A stretch of 64,000 bases of DNA. Source: Amycolatopsis sp. CA-128772. GTDB taxonomy: Bacteria; Actinomycetota; Actinomycetes; Mycobacteriales; Pseudonocardiaceae. The notes beneath the pieces are model-generated. The model ran no database searches, was not told where the DNA came from, and was given only the letters and a program-made list of their open reading frames with translations. A program made the position numbers and the translations under genes. The DNA is taken from positions 1-64,000 of the forward strand of contig NZ_PPHG01000052.1 in the NCBI RefSeq assembly GCF_002904295.1, given 5' to 3'. This document shows positions 34,212 through 43,817 of the stretch, piece by piece; positions within the stretch are counted from its first letter, which is position 1, and every line of letters starts with the position of its first letter.

Positions 34212-35173
34212 GCGCGCGGCCGCTCGCGAGCGTCTCGGTCGACCTGGACAACCTGTGGGCGTACCTCAAGACGCACGGCGATCCGGGCTGGCGCGACCAC
34301 CCCAGTTTCCTGCCGTCCGCGGTGCCGCGGCTGCTGGAGATCCTCGGCGGCCAGGGCCTCACGACCACCGTCTTCGTCGTGGGCGCCGACGTCGTCCGCG
34401 AAGACGGCGCCAAGGCGGTGGCCGAGATCGCCGCGGCCGGGCACGAGGTGGCCAACCACTCCTTCGGCCACGAACCCTGGCTGCACCGCTACTCCCGCGA
34501 CCGCCTCGAGGACGAGCTCGGCCGGACCGAGGACGCGATCACCACCGCGGGCGCCCCGCGGCCGGCCGGCTTCCGCGGCCCCGGCTACAGCGTCACGCGC
34601 GACCTGATCGAGCTGCTCGCCGAACGCGGGTACGCCTACGACGCCAGCACACTGCCGACGTGGATCGGCCCGCTGGCCCGCGCCTACCACAACCGCACGG
34701 CGAAAACGGCGGAAGAAGGGGCCGGCGAGCTGTTCGGCGGCGTCTCGCGGGTGCTGGCGCCGGTGCACGCCTACCGCTGGCGGACGTGCGGCGGCAGCGC
34801 CCTGGTCGAGCTGCCGGTGACGACGATGCCGTTGCTGCGCACGCCGATCCACGGCTCGTACCTCCTGCAGCTGCACGAGATCTCGCCGCGGCTGGCTCGC
34901 GCGTACTTCCGCACGGCGCTGCGGCTCTGCCTCGCCCGCGGGGTGTCCCCGTCGCTGCTGCTGCACCCCACCGACGTCCTCGGCGCGGCCGACGCGCCGG
35001 GAATGGAGTTCTTCCCCGGCATGGCGGCCCCGGGCGCGCGGAAGGTGGCCTGGCTCGGCTGGGTGCTTTCCGCGCTGCGCGAGCACTTCGACGTCGTCGG
35101 CACCGGGGAGTACGTCCGGCGGGCGGCCGTGCGCCGGACCCGCCCGGTGACCCGGCTGGACGCCGGGAGATGA
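34208..35173 (+). CDS. NodB-type polysaccharide deacetylase
   Basis: The protein has 321 residues. The NodB fold is seen in SVDLDN (residues 10-15, replacing the usual TFDDG), NHSFGHEPW (the zinc-binding H-x3-H pair) and GFRGPGYS (arginine motif). It lacks a signal peptide, so it probably deacetylates a cytoplasmic or membrane-face sugar intermediate. The family removes N- or O-acetyl groups from GlcNAc-containing polymers. Start and stop both overlap neighbours (GTGA and ATGA). Confidence 0.85.
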   Translation: MSARPLASVSVDLDNLWAYLKTHGDPGWRDHPSFLPSAVPRLLEILGGQGLTTTVFVVGADVVREDGAKAVAEIAAAGHEVANHSFGHEPWLHRYSRDRLEDELGRTEDAITTAGAPRPAGFRGPGYSVTRDLIELLAERGYAYDASTLPTWIGPLARAYHNRTAKTAEEGAGELFGGVSRVLAPVHAYRWRTCGGSALVELPVTTMPLLRTPIHGSYLLQLHEISPRLARAYFRTALRLCLARGVSPSLLLHPTDVLGAADAPGMEFFPGMAAPGARKVAWLGWVLSALREHFDVVGTGEYVRRAAVRRTRPVTRLDAGR

Positions 35174-36399
35174 CCACCTTCGCGGTCGTCCGGCCCCGAG
35201 CCCGCGAAGCGGTGCTGCTGCAGGTGCTCGCCTGCGCGACCGTCGCCCTCGCGCCGGTCGAGGGCTACCTGACGGCCGTGCAGAGCCAGCTCGGGAAGGT
35301 CGCGCCTGCGGTGCTGACGCTGACCTGGCTCGCGGTGCGGCTGCGCGGCCGGCAGCTGCCGCGCCCGACGCCGTTGCACGCGGTCCTCGCGCTGCTGGCC
35401 CTGGTGCTGGCGGCGACGGCCGCGCTGCACGCGGCGGGCCCGTTCACCGCGGAGTACACCGTGCGCTGGCTGCCGTTCCTGGTGGTCACCGCGGCGCTGG
35501 CGGACGTCGCGAGCCGCGAGGTGCCGATCCGGTGGCTGCTGCTGGCGGCGGCCGCGGGCGCCACCGTCGCCGGCGCCGGGGCGCTGTTCAGCCTGATCGT
35601 CGGCGGCGAAGCCCGGGCGAGCGGCCCGCAGCCGGACCCGAACGACCTGGCCTACTTCCTCGTCGCGGCCGTCCCGCTGCTGGCGGCGCTGCACCGCCGG
35701 GGCCGGGGCGCGGTGCTGGCGGTCGCGGGCATCGTCCTGGTGGCCGGCGCGACGGCGACGTTCTCCCGCGGCGGCGCGCTGGGCCTGGGCGCCGCGGCCG
35801 GCTGGCTGCTGCTGCGGCGCGTGCTGCCGTGGCGGGTGGTCGCCGCCGTCGCCGCGGCGGTGGCCGGGCTGGGGCTGGCCGCGCTGCTGTTCGCCGGGCC
35901 GCAGCTGGACCGGGCGCTGCAGGAGAAGAGCTTCATCGCCGCGTCCAATGTGGACACCCGCGAGCTGCGCTGGCAGGCGGCGGCCCGGATGCTGACCGCG
36001 CACCCGCTGCTCGGTGTCGGCCCCGGCGGGTTCCGCGAGCACTACGCCGCCGAGTCGCACGACGCCGAGGTCGACGAGCAGACCCCCGTGGCGCACAACA
36101 TGTACCTCGAGGTCGCCGCGGAACTGGGGCTGCCGGGGTTCGCGCTGTTCGCCGGGGTGATCGCCACCGCCGCGGTGGCGAGCGAGCGGACGGTCCGGCT
36201 CGCCGGGCCCGGCCCACAGCGGACGGAGGCGGTGGCGACCCAGGCGTCGCTGCTCGCCGTGCTGGTCACCTCGACGTTCCTGTCCGAGCAGTACTACCTG
36301 CCGTTGTGGTCGCTGGCCGCGCTCGCCGTCGCGGCCGGGACCCGAGTTCGCCGAGAAGGAGAGGGGAGCGCCGATGCGGGTGCTGCACGTGATCAGTGA
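35170..36399 (+). CDS. O-antigen ligase-like polymerase/ligase
   Basis: The protein has 409 residues and ten to twelve membrane segments. The diagnostic large extracytoplasmic loop sits between residues 255 and 315, with RWQAAARML, HPLLGVGPGGF and PVAHNMYLEVAAELGLPG, the Wzy/WaaL signature including its conserved His. It would polymerise or ligate lipid-linked repeat units. It overlaps the deacetylase by 4 bp and the next glycosyltransferase by 26 bp. Confidence 0.85.
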   Translation: MTTFAVVRPRAREAVLLQVLACATVALAPVEGYLTAVQSQLGKVAPAVLTLTWLAVRLRGRQLPRPTPLHAVLALLALVLAATAALHAAGPFTAEYTVRWLPFLVVTAALADVASREVPIRWLLLAAAAGATVAGAGALFSLIVGGEARASGPQPDPNDLAYFLVAAVPLLAALHRRGRGAVLAVAGIVLVAGATATFSRGGALGLGAAAGWLLLRRVLPWRVVAAVAAAVAGLGLAALLFAGPQLDRALQEKSFIAASNVDTRELRWQAAARMLTAHPLLGVGPGGFREHYAAESHDAEVDEQTPVAHNMYLEVAAELGLPGFALFAGVIATAAVASERTVRLAGPGPQRTEAVATQASLLAVLVTSTFLSEQYYLPLWSLAALAVAAGTRVRREGEGSADAGAARDQ

Positions 36400-37432
36400 A
36401 ATGGGGGCGGGCGGGGCGGAAACGCTCGTCGCCGGCATGGTGGGCCGCGGCGAGGAGTACGGCTGGACGTCGGCGGTCGCCAGCGCCGGCGGGTTCCGCG
36501 CCGACGCGCTGGCCGCCGGCGGCACCCCGGTGTTCGCAGTCCCGCTCGCGCGCCGCAGCAAGGCGGGCGTGCTGAAGGCGGCCTGGGCCACCCGCCGCGC
36601 GATCGCGCGGTTCCGGCCGGACGTCGTGCTGGCCCACAACGTCGGGGCGAGCCTGGTCGCCCGGCTCGCGCTCGCCCCCGGCCGGCGGCGGCCGCTGGTG
36701 ACCGTCTTCCACGGCGTCGCCGAGGCCGAATACCCGGCCGCGGCGCGGATCCTGCGTCGCACGTCAGACCGCGTCGTCGCCGTCTCCCCGGCCACCGCGG
36801 ACCGGCTCGCCGCGGCGGGCCTGGACCGGCCGGTGGTGATCCGCAACGCGGTGTTCCCCCGGCCGCCGGTGTTCGGCCGCGCGGAGGTCCGCGCGTCCCT
36901 CGGCGTCCCGGAGCGGACCCCGGTCGCGCTCTGCCTGGCCCGGCTGGAACCGCAGAAGCGCCACGACGTGCTGCTGGACGCGTGGGCCGCGGTCGAGGGC
37001 GACGCGGTGCTGTGGCTGGCCGGCGACGGCAGCCTGCGCGCGGAACTCGAGCGCCGCAGCGAAGCGCTGGGCCGCCGGATCGAGTTCCTCGGCACCCGCG
37101 AAGACATCCCGGACCTGCTCGCGGCGGCCGACGTCACGGTGCTGACCAGCGACTGGGAGGGCCTGCCGCTGGCGGTCCTGGAGTCGCTGGCGGCGGGACG
37201 GCCGGTGGTCGCCACGGACGTGGGCGGCATCGCCGGCGTCTTGGCCGGCGGCGGTGGGCTGGTGGTGCCGCCGGGCGACCCGGCGGCGGCGGCCGCGGCG
37301 CTGAACACCGTCCTGTTCGACCCGGCGACCCGGGATTCCCTTGCGGCCGAGGGAATCCGGGCTGTCGAGCGGGACTACGACCCGCACCCGCTGATGAAGT
37401 CCTACGACGAGTTGCTCCGAGGTGCCCGATGA
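36374..37432 (+). CDS. GT4-family glycosyltransferase
   Basis: The protein has 352 residues with a GT-B fold: an N-terminal MRVLHVISEMGAGGAETLV loop, the inter-domain LARLEPQKRHDVLLDAW strand that begins the nucleotide-sugar-binding half, and the C-terminal EGLPLAVLESLAAGRPVVATDVGG block with the E-x7-E motif. It transfers a sugar from a nucleotide donor with retention; acceptor and donor are not predictable. AGGAGAGGGG precedes the ATG, which lies inside the ligase gene. Confidence 0.9.
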   Translation: MRVLHVISEMGAGGAETLVAGMVGRGEEYGWTSAVASAGGFRADALAAGGTPVFAVPLARRSKAGVLKAAWATRRAIARFRPDVVLAHNVGASLVARLALAPGRRRPLVTVFHGVAEAEYPAAARILRRTSDRVVAVSPATADRLAAAGLDRPVVIRNAVFPRPPVFGRAEVRASLGVPERTPVALCLARLEPQKRHDVLLDAWAAVEGDAVLWLAGDGSLRAELERRSEALGRRIEFLGTREDIPDLLAAADVTVLTSDWEGLPLAVLESLAAGRPVVATDVGGIAGVLAGGGGLVVPPGDPAAAAAALNTVLFDPATRDSLAAEGIRAVERDYDPHPLMKSYDELLRGAR

Positions 37433-38292
37433 AGTTCCGCGTTCCGCGCACTGCCGTGCTCAGCGTCGCCGTGGCGCTGGTGGCCGGGGCGCTCGTGTTG
37501 CTGGTCGGCCTGACCCGCGGGGCCGAGTACCAGGGCCGGGTGAGCCTGCTGGCGACCCCGGCCGCGGCGGACGGTGCCCCGTACGGCGAAGTCGTCTCGC
37601 TGACGTTGCCGGCGCTGGTCGAGCTGGCCCGCAGCCCGTCGGTGCTGCAGGCGGCGGCGCCGGTGTCGGGCTATCCGGCGGACGAGCTGGCCGGGCACGT
37701 GTCCGTCGAGCTGGTCCCGGCCTCGGGCCTCGCGCGCCTGTCGGTGCGCGCGGGCTCGGCGGAGCAGGCCGCGGCCGCGGCGACGGCCCTGGCCAAGGCG
37801 ATGATCGACGCGGACCTGCTCGCCCCGGCGGCCAAGCTGCGGACGCTGGACCCGCGGCCGGAGGTCATCACGGTGGCCCCGGACGCGGCCCTGGTGCTGG
37901 GCCTGGCCCTGGTGGGCGCGGTCGCGGCGGGCCTGGCGACGGCGGCCGCGCGCCGCTTGACCCCGGGAGGCGCGGGCCCGGGCCCGGTCCGCCGCGCACT
38001 GGGCGCGGCGGGAGTCCGCCGCCCGGTGGCGGTCCTCCAGGAGGACGACCCGTCGGCGGCGGACCGCTTGGCGGTGTTGTGCCGGGCGGCCGGCCGGCCG
38101 GTACGGGTCCTGCCGGTGCGCCCGGAACTGACGGAGACGGCGGCCAAGCTGGCGGCGGCGCTGCCGGAGGAGCGCGGAGCCGGGGCTTCGGTGGTCGCGG
38201 TGACGGTGTCGGGAAGGCACCAGGCCGAGCTGACGGCGGCGGTGGGCGTGCTGCCGGCCGACGCGGTGCTGGTGGCGGTGGTGCTGGCATGA
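37429..38292 (+). CDS. Wzz-like chain-length/biosynthesis protein
   Basis: The protein has 287 residues. There are two membrane segments, at about 9-29 and about 146-170, with an extracytoplasmic alpha/beta region between them, the layout of chain-length determinants (Wzz/CapA). A cytoplasmic tail of about 110 residues follows, but it lacks the Walker motifs of a BY-kinase, so any partner kinase is absent or elsewhere. ATGA overlaps occur at both ends. Confidence 0.7.
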   Translation: MKFRVPRTAVLSVAVALVAGALVLLVGLTRGAEYQGRVSLLATPAAADGAPYGEVVSLTLPALVELARSPSVLQAAAPVSGYPADELAGHVSVELVPASGLARLSVRAGSAEQAAAAATALAKAMIDADLLAPAAKLRTLDPRPEVITVAPDAALVLGLALVGAVAAGLATAAARRLTPGGAGPGPVRRALGAAGVRRPVAVLQEDDPSAADRLAVLCRAAGRPVRVLPVRPELTETAAKLAAALPEERGAGASVVAVTVSGRHQAELTAAVGVLPADAVLVAVVLA

Positions 38293-39845
38293 GATCGAGA
38301 CAGGACATCCCGGCGGCGGGCATCGCCGGCGCGGGCTCGGCCCCGCCGCGGCCCGCCACCACACGCGACCGCACCACCCACCCGACCGAGCCGCCCACCC
38401 TCCCCACGGCAGCCAGCACCAGCCCCAAGCCCCAGCCCACCACCGACCCCGACCCGACCCAGCAGCCCGGGCTCGGCCCCACAGCAGCCCGCCGCCCCCG
38501 TCACCGCGCTCGGCCGCGCCGGCGCGTCCGAGCGAACCGCGTCGGTGGTACCGGCATGACCCCGGCCAAGCACACCGCCACGGCCACGAACCGGCGCCCG
38601 TCCCTCCTCCCCCGCGGCGCGAGCCTGTCCCCGAAACAGCGGCTCGTCCTCCTCCTCGCCACCCTCGCCACCGCCGCGAGCGCCTGGCACGCCCTCGCCC
38701 CCTCCTGGCAGGTCCCCCTCCCCTCCGCCGCCAACCTCGGCGAAGAACGGCTGCAGGACTTCCGCGACGCCCTCTACTTCCCCATCCGCGAATTCCTCCA
38801 CGGCGGCAACCCCTACGACCCCGCCGCGATGTTCGCCCACTGGCCGGTGCGCCAGGACTTCAACCTCTACCAGCCCTACCACCTGCTCCTGCACGCCCCG
38901 TTCGCGTTGCCCGGCTACCGGGCCGGCGCCGTCGCGTTCTCCGTCGTCTCCCTCCTCCTCCTAATCGCGCTCGCCGCCATGGCCGCGCACGCCGTCCGGC
39001 GGTTCGTCCCCGCGCCGTTCGGGGTCACCACCGCCGTCGTCGCCGCGCTGCTCGTCACCAGCCAGGTCGGGAAGGCGCAGCTCTACGTCGGGCAGATCAA
39101 CCCGCTGGTCGCCGTCGGCGCGGCCGGGGCCCTGCTCGCGCGGCGCGACCGGCCCGGGTGGGCCGCGATGGCGCTCGCCCTGGCCTGGCTGAAGCCGCAG
39201 TACGGCCTTCCGCTGGCCGTCCTGCTGTTCGCGCGCGGCTCACGGCGGGTCGCGCTGACCGGGACCGCGATCGCCGCGGCCGCCAGCCTGCCGGTCGTCG
39301 CGCTCCTCGTCGTGCGGGGAGGCGGGATCGGGCCGTTCCTCGACGTCGTCGTCGCGAACCTCACCCACGCGCGTGGCACCGACTACGGCGCCGTCGATTC
39401 CGTGACCGCGCAACGCATCGACGTCGCCGCCGTGCTCTTCCGCGTCACCGGCTGGGCGCCCGCCGGCGTCGAGCTGGCGGTGCTGGCCGGGGTGCTCGGC
39501 ACGAGCGCGCTGCTCGCCCGGCGGCTCACGGCGCCGCTCGCCGACCTGCTGACGTGCCTGGCCGTCGTGGTCTGCGCCGTGCACCAGCCCGGCGACGTGC
39601 TGATCGCCGTTCCCTCGATGGCCGCGGTCGCCGCGGTGTGGTGGCGGCACCGGGCCGGGCCCTGGTGGGGCGCGGCCGTCGTCGCGCTCGCCGTTCCGTT
39701 CGGCCATCTGTACACAGTGGACTCCTTGCTCGGCACGGCGTTCGGCTCGCGCACGGCGGTCACTGTGGACGGTGTCGCGGTGGTCTTCGCTTGGGGGCTC
39801 GCGGTCTGCGCCGCGGCCCGGCCGAGCCGGGTGCTGGTCACGTGA
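38289..39845 (+). CDS. GT87-like polyprenyl-sugar glycosyltransferase
   Basis: The protein has 518 residues from ATG 38289, which overlaps the upstream TGA, or 429 from ATG 38556. The body has nine or more membrane segments and DUF2029/GT87 features: a first loop with FREFLHGGNPYDPAA-like sequence (residues about 165-180), GQINPLVA and WLKPQYGLPL. GT87 enzymes are GT-C mannosyltransferases using polyprenyl-phosphate sugars. Residues 1-89 are Thr/Pro-rich with a basic end and have no family counterpart that I know. Either this is an unusual cytoplasmic extension or the real start is 38556. Confidence 0.8.
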   Translation: MRSRQDIPAAGIAGAGSAPPRPATTRDRTTHPTEPPTLPTAASTSPKPQPTTDPDPTQQPGLGPTAARRPRHRARPRRRVRANRVGGTGMTPAKHTATATNRRPSLLPRGASLSPKQRLVLLLATLATAASAWHALAPSWQVPLPSAANLGEERLQDFRDALYFPIREFLHGGNPYDPAAMFAHWPVRQDFNLYQPYHLLLHAPFALPGYRAGAVAFSVVSLLLLIALAAMAAHAVRRFVPAPFGVTTAVVAALLVTSQVGKAQLYVGQINPLVAVGAAGALLARRDRPGWAAMALALAWLKPQYGLPLAVLLFARGSRRVALTGTAIAAAASLPVVALLVVRGGGIGPFLDVVVANLTHARGTDYGAVDSVTAQRIDVAAVLFRVTGWAPAGVELAVLAGVLGTSALLARRLTAPLADLLTCLAVVVCAVHQPGDVLIAVPSMAAVAAVWWRHRAGPWWGAAVVALAVPFGHLYTVDSLLGTAFGSRTAVTVDGVAVVFAWGLAVCAAARPSRVLVT

Positions 39846-41266
39846 CGCACGCGCTCGGGACTCGCGCGGTCCGCGGCTCGCTGTGGCTCGGCGTGGTCAA
39901 CCTGGTCAGCAAGAGCAGCCAGATGCTGGTCACGCTGGTGCTGGCGGCCCTGCTGACCGAGGCCCAGCTCGGCGCCGTCGCGCTCGCGGTGGCGCTGGTG
40001 AACCTCGGCCAGGTCGTCCAGTCGATCGGGGTCTACGACGTCATCGGCCGCACCGAACGCGATCCGCGCCGGACGGCGGGCACGGTCCTCACACTGAGCG
40101 TCGGCGCCGGGGCCGTCCTGGCCGTCGCGCTGGTGGCGGTGGCGGGCCCGCTCACGGCGTTGCTCGGCACCCCGGACGCCGCCGGCCTGGTCCGGCTGGC
40201 CGCGCTCGGCCTGCCGTTCTCCGCCGCCGGCGGGGTGCAGATGGGCCTGATGCACCGGGAGCTGGACTTCCGGCGGCGGCTGCTGCCCGACGGCGGGAGC
40301 GCGGTGCTCGGCGCCGTGCTGACGGTCGCGCTCGCCGCGTGCGGCGCCGGGTCCGTGTCGCTGGTGCTCGGCCTGCTGGCGACGGCGGTGACGCAGCCGC
40401 TGCTCGGCGCGCTGGCCGGCGGCGGGGTGCGGCCGCAGTGGGACGCGGGCGCGGCGCGGGAGGTCCTGCGCTGGGTGGCCGTGGTGGGGCCGGCCGCGGT
40501 GGTGGGTGCGTTGCTGGTCAACCTCGACTACTTCGCGGTGGGGCACGCGCTCGGCCCGGACGCGGTCGGCGTCTACTCGCTCGCGTACCGGCTGGCGTGG
40601 GTGCCGTACATCATGGTGGCGGTCGTGCTCGGCGCGGTCGCGTTCCCGGTGTTCACGCGGCTGCGGCGCGAAGGCCGGCCGCTGGGCGGGGCGGTCACCC
40701 GGTTCACGCGCGCGGTGCTCGTGGTGACGGGTGGTCTGTACCTGGCGCTCGCGGTACTGGCCGACCGCGTCGTGCTGCTGGGCGAGCGCTGGGCGGGCGC
40801 GGCGGGGCCGCTGGCGGTGCTGTCGGGCTACGGCGCCGCGATCTGCCTGCTGCAGATCTGGTACCAGGCGGTGAAGGCGACCGGCCACGTCCGCCGCTAC
40901 CTGGCCCTCGAGACGACGCACCTGCTGCTGCTGGCGGCCGGCCTGGCGGTGCTGACCCAGGCGGGCATCGAAGCGGTCGCCTGGGTCCAGTGCGCCGCGG
41001 CGTGGCTGGTGGTCCCGCTCGCGTGGCGGGTGTCGGCGGGCTTGGGCGTGGCGCCACCGGCGGCGGAGCTGGCCGGCACGGTGGCCCGGGTCCTGGCGGC
41101 GGGCGTGGCGGGCGCGGCGCCGGCGGTGGTGCTGGGCCGGTGGTTCGGGGAGTCCCTGCCGGGGACGCTGGCGGAAGCCGCGGTGCTCGTCGCCGGGTAC
41201 GCCGGGGCGACGGTGGTGCTGCAGCGGGACGCGCTCGCGGAGTTGCGCCGGGGAGGTCTGCGGTGA
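39842..41266 (+). CDS. Polysaccharide flippase (Wzx/MOP family)
   Basis: The protein has 474 residues and about twelve to fourteen membrane helices. The opening GSLWLGVVNLVSKSSQML and the middle LLVNLDYFAVGHALGPDAVGVYSLAYRL are typical of MOP-superfamily oligosaccharide flippases. It should move the lipid-linked repeat unit across the membrane. The GTG start overlaps the upstream stop (GTGA). After its stop the gene chain is broken by 267 bp containing a tandem repeat. Confidence 0.88.
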   Translation: MTHALGTRAVRGSLWLGVVNLVSKSSQMLVTLVLAALLTEAQLGAVALAVALVNLGQVVQSIGVYDVIGRTERDPRRTAGTVLTLSVGAGAVLAVALVAVAGPLTALLGTPDAAGLVRLAALGLPFSAAGGVQMGLMHRELDFRRRLLPDGGSAVLGAVLTVALAACGAGSVSLVLGLLATAVTQPLLGALAGGGVRPQWDAGAAREVLRWVAVVGPAAVVGALLVNLDYFAVGHALGPDAVGVYSLAYRLAWVPYIMVAVVLGAVAFPVFTRLRREGRPLGGAVTRFTRAVLVVTGGLYLALAVLADRVVLLGERWAGAAGPLAVLSGYGAAICLLQIWYQAVKATGHVRRYLALETTHLLLLAAGLAVLTQAGIEAVAWVQCAAAWLVVPLAWRVSAGLGVAPPAAELAGTVARVLAAGVAGAAPAVVLGRWFGESLPGTLAEAAVLVAGYAGATVVLQRDALAELRRGGLR

Positions 41267-41321
41267 GGGAAGCTGCGCCGCGGGCCGGAACGCGCCGGAC
41301 CACTCGCTGCTGGTGGCGGCC

Positions 41322-41440
41322 GAGGAAGGCCGCGCCGCCGCCAGCCCCAGCCGGAAAACGCCGGACCGATCGCCACCAATGCCCGCCGAGGAAGGCCGCG
41401 CCGCCGCCAGCCCCAGCCGGAAAACGCCGGACCGATCGCC
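41322..41440. repeat. 66-bp-period tandem repeat
   Basis: Two 53-bp blocks (41322-41374 and 41388-41440) are identical, each followed by a similar 13-bp spacer, giving a 66-bp period. A degenerate copy precedes the first, at about 41287-41321. The period is a multiple of three, and + strand frames stay open through it, but I see no ribosome site or family and regard it as intergenic. Confidence 0.85.
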
Positions 41441-41533
41441 GCCAGCGCCCCCAAGGAACCCTGCGCCGCCCGCAACCCCCGCCCCAAAACTCCGCACGGA
41501 ATCGCCTGCCCGAACTCGTCGAGGGAACCGCCC

Positions 41534-42643
41534 GTGAAGATCGTGCACGTCTCCCAGCCCGTCACCGCCGGGGTCGCCGTTGTCGTGCTGGAACTCGCCG
41601 TCGCGCAGCGGGATCGTGGGTGGTCCGTCGCCGTCGTCTGCCCGCCTTCCGGGTGGCTCGCCCAGCGCGCCCGTGAGCTCGGGATCGACGTGCGCGGCTG
41701 GGCCGCCCGGCGCGGGCCCGGACCCGCGTCCCTCACCGAAGCCCTCCGGCTCCGCCGGCTGCTGCACGCGCTCGACCCGGATGTCGTGCACCTGCACAGC
41801 TCCAAAGCCGGCCTCGCCGGGCGGCTGGCCGTGCGCGGCGGGCGGCCGACCGTCTTCCAACCGCACCTGTGGTCCTTCGAGACCGCCGACGGTCACCTGC
41901 GCCGCGCCTGCGCCGCGTGGGAGCGCTTCGCCTCGCGGTGGACCGATCTCGTCGTCTGCGTCAGCGACGACGAACTGGCCGCCGGCCGGGCCGCGGGGGT
42001 GACCGCCGACGCCGAGGTGGTCTGCAACGGCGTCGACACCGGCCACTTCGTCCCCGGCGACCGGGCCGCCGCGCGACGGCGGCTCGGGCTGCCCGAACGG
42101 GCGCCGCTCGCCGTCTGCCTCGGGCGGCTGGCCGAGCTCAAGGGCCAGGACCAGCTGCTCTCCGCGTGGCCCGCCGTGCTGCGGCGGCTGCCGGACGCCC
42201 GTCTCGCCCTGCCCGGCGACGGCCCGATGGGTCCCGTCTGGCGCGACCGGCACCCGATGGCGGGTCACCCGTCCGTGCGGTGGCCGGGCCACACCGACGA
42301 CCCCGCCACCTGGTACACCGCCGCGGACGTCGTCGTCCTCCCCTCCCGCGCCGAAGGCATGGCCCTGGTGCCGCTGGAAGCGATGGCGTGCGCGCGGCCG
42401 GTCGTCGCGTTCGACGTCGGCGGGATGCGCCAGAGCGTCGCCGACGCCGGTGCCGTGCTGCCGCCCGGCGATCTCGGCCGCCTCGCCGACGCCGTCGCCG
42501 CGCGGCTCGCCGACCCCGCGCTCGCCCGGCGCGAAGGCGAACGCGGCCGCCGCCGCGTGGAACTGTCCTTCGACCGGGGCCGGATGACCGACCAGGTCGC
42601 CGCCCTCGTCGACAAACTCACCCCGTCGGAGCGCCTCTCGTGA
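41534..42643 (+). CDS. GT4-family glycosyltransferase
   Basis: The protein has 369 residues and a GT-B fold. It opens with MKIVHVSQPVTAG, has DVVHLHSSKAGLAGR in the N-domain, LGRLAELKGQDQLL at the domain junction and PSRAEGMALVPLEAMACARP as the E-x7-E block. The acceptor-side sequence resembles transferases that extend lipid-linked sugars in capsule loci. The GTG start at 41534 has GAGGG 8 bp upstream. Its stop overlaps the next GT4 gene. Confidence 0.9.
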   Translation: MKIVHVSQPVTAGVAVVVLELAVAQRDRGWSVAVVCPPSGWLAQRARELGIDVRGWAARRGPGPASLTEALRLRRLLHALDPDVVHLHSSKAGLAGRLAVRGGRPTVFQPHLWSFETADGHLRRACAAWERFASRWTDLVVCVSDDELAAGRAAGVTADAEVVCNGVDTGHFVPGDRAAARRRLGLPERAPLAVCLGRLAELKGQDQLLSAWPAVLRRLPDARLALPGDGPMGPVWRDRHPMAGHPSVRWPGHTDDPATWYTAADVVVLPSRAEGMALVPLEAMACARPVVAFDVGGMRQSVADAGAVLPPGDLGRLADAVAARLADPALARREGERGRRRVELSFDRGRMTDQVAALVDKLTPSERLS

Positions 42644-43770
42644 CCCGCATCGCCTACCTGCTCACCCAGGACCGGGGCGGCCCGGTCGACGTCACCGTCC
42701 GGCTGGCCGCGACGCTCGCCGCCGACGGCCTCGACGTCCGGGTCTTCGGGCCCGTGCCCGCCCGTGGAGCGTCCACAATAGATGGATTGCACGAGGAACT
42801 CGCGGTGTCCGAAAAGGAGAATCTCGCGGCGGCGGGCCGGGCGCGGGCGGCGCTGCGGGCGTGGCGGCCCGACGTCGTGCACGCGCAGGACCGCCGCGCG
42901 GGCCTGGTGATCGCCGGCCTGCGCTTCGCCCGCGGGCCCCGGCCCGCACTGGTCCAGACCTACCACGGCGTGCCCGACGACGTCGCCGAGCCGTGGTTCC
43001 GCGGTGAGCGCGGCGCGGCCGGGCCGTCGGGGTACACGCGGACCGTGCTCGCGGCGGACGCGGCGGTCGCCCGCGTGCTGGACCACACGATCGTGCCCGC
43101 CGAAGCGATGGGGACGTTCCTGCGCCGGCGCCTGCGGGTGCCCGCCGGCCGGCTGGTGCACGTCGACAACTGCGTCGCACCGGCCGAGCCGCAACCACCG
43201 CGCGCGCCGGTGCGGCACCTCGTCTTCGCCGGGCTTCTGGTGGAGCGCAAGGGTGTTCTCGACCTGCTGGCCGCGCTGGCCCTCCCGGGCGTGCTGCCGC
43301 CGGACGCCCGGCTGACGGTGATCGGCGACGGCCCGCAGCGCGCCGACGCGGAACGGGCCGCGCAGCAGGCGCCGCTGGCCGGGCGCGTGACGTTCCTCGG
43401 CTTCCGGCCGGACGTCCCCGGCCTGCTCGCCGCGGCCGACGCCCTGGTCCTGCCGTCCACGATGGAGCAGCAGCCGCTGGTGGTGGCCGAGGCGATGGCC
43501 GCGGGCAAGCCGGTCCTGGCCACGGCCACCGGCGGCGTCCCGGCCATGCTCGACGTCCCGGACGCCCCCGCGCTCCTGGCCCCGCCCGGCGACGTCCCCG
43601 CGCTCGCCGACCGCCTGCGGGCCCTGTTCGCCGAACCGGACCCCGGCCGCCTGGGCCGTCTCCTCGCCGAACGCGCCCGCGACCGCTACCGCCCGGAGGC
43701 CTGCGCCCGCCGGCACCTGGCCCTGTACGACCAGCTGACCGGAGCATGCCGCCCCGCCAGACACGCGTAA
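42640..43770 (+). CDS. GT4-family glycosyltransferase
   Basis: The protein has 376 residues, a third GT4 enzyme. It starts TRIAYLLTQDRGGPVDVTVRLA and has DVVHAQDRRAGLVI, a junction VFAGLLVERKGVLDLL strand and a C-terminal MEQQPLVVAEAMAAGKPVLA block. The GTG overlaps the preceding TGA. The donor and acceptor are unknown. It is the last rightward gene of this run; a short repeat tract and a convergent gene follow. Confidence 0.9.
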   Translation: MTRIAYLLTQDRGGPVDVTVRLAATLAADGLDVRVFGPVPARGASTIDGLHEELAVSEKENLAAAGRARAALRAWRPDVVHAQDRRAGLVIAGLRFARGPRPALVQTYHGVPDDVAEPWFRGERGAAGPSGYTRTVLAADAAVARVLDHTIVPAEAMGTFLRRRLRVPAGRLVHVDNCVAPAEPQPPRAPVRHLVFAGLLVERKGVLDLLAALALPGVLPPDARLTVIGDGPQRADAERAAQQAPLAGRVTFLGFRPDVPGLLAAADALVLPSTMEQQPLVVAEAMAAGKPVLATATGGVPAMLDVPDAPALLAPPGDVPALADRLRALFAEPDPGRLGRLLAERARDRYRPEACARRHLALYDQLTGACRPARHA

Positions 43771-43817
43771 TGCCCCGGGATGCCCTTCCGATCACCCGGC
43801 TCGGCGTGCTTCGAGGC

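Noticed and set aside
41313..41537. 74-codon + strand frame made of EEGRAAASPSRKTPDRSPP repeats
   Set aside because: It is the tandem DNA repeat read in one frame, with no ribosome site and no family; treated as a repeat, not a gene.
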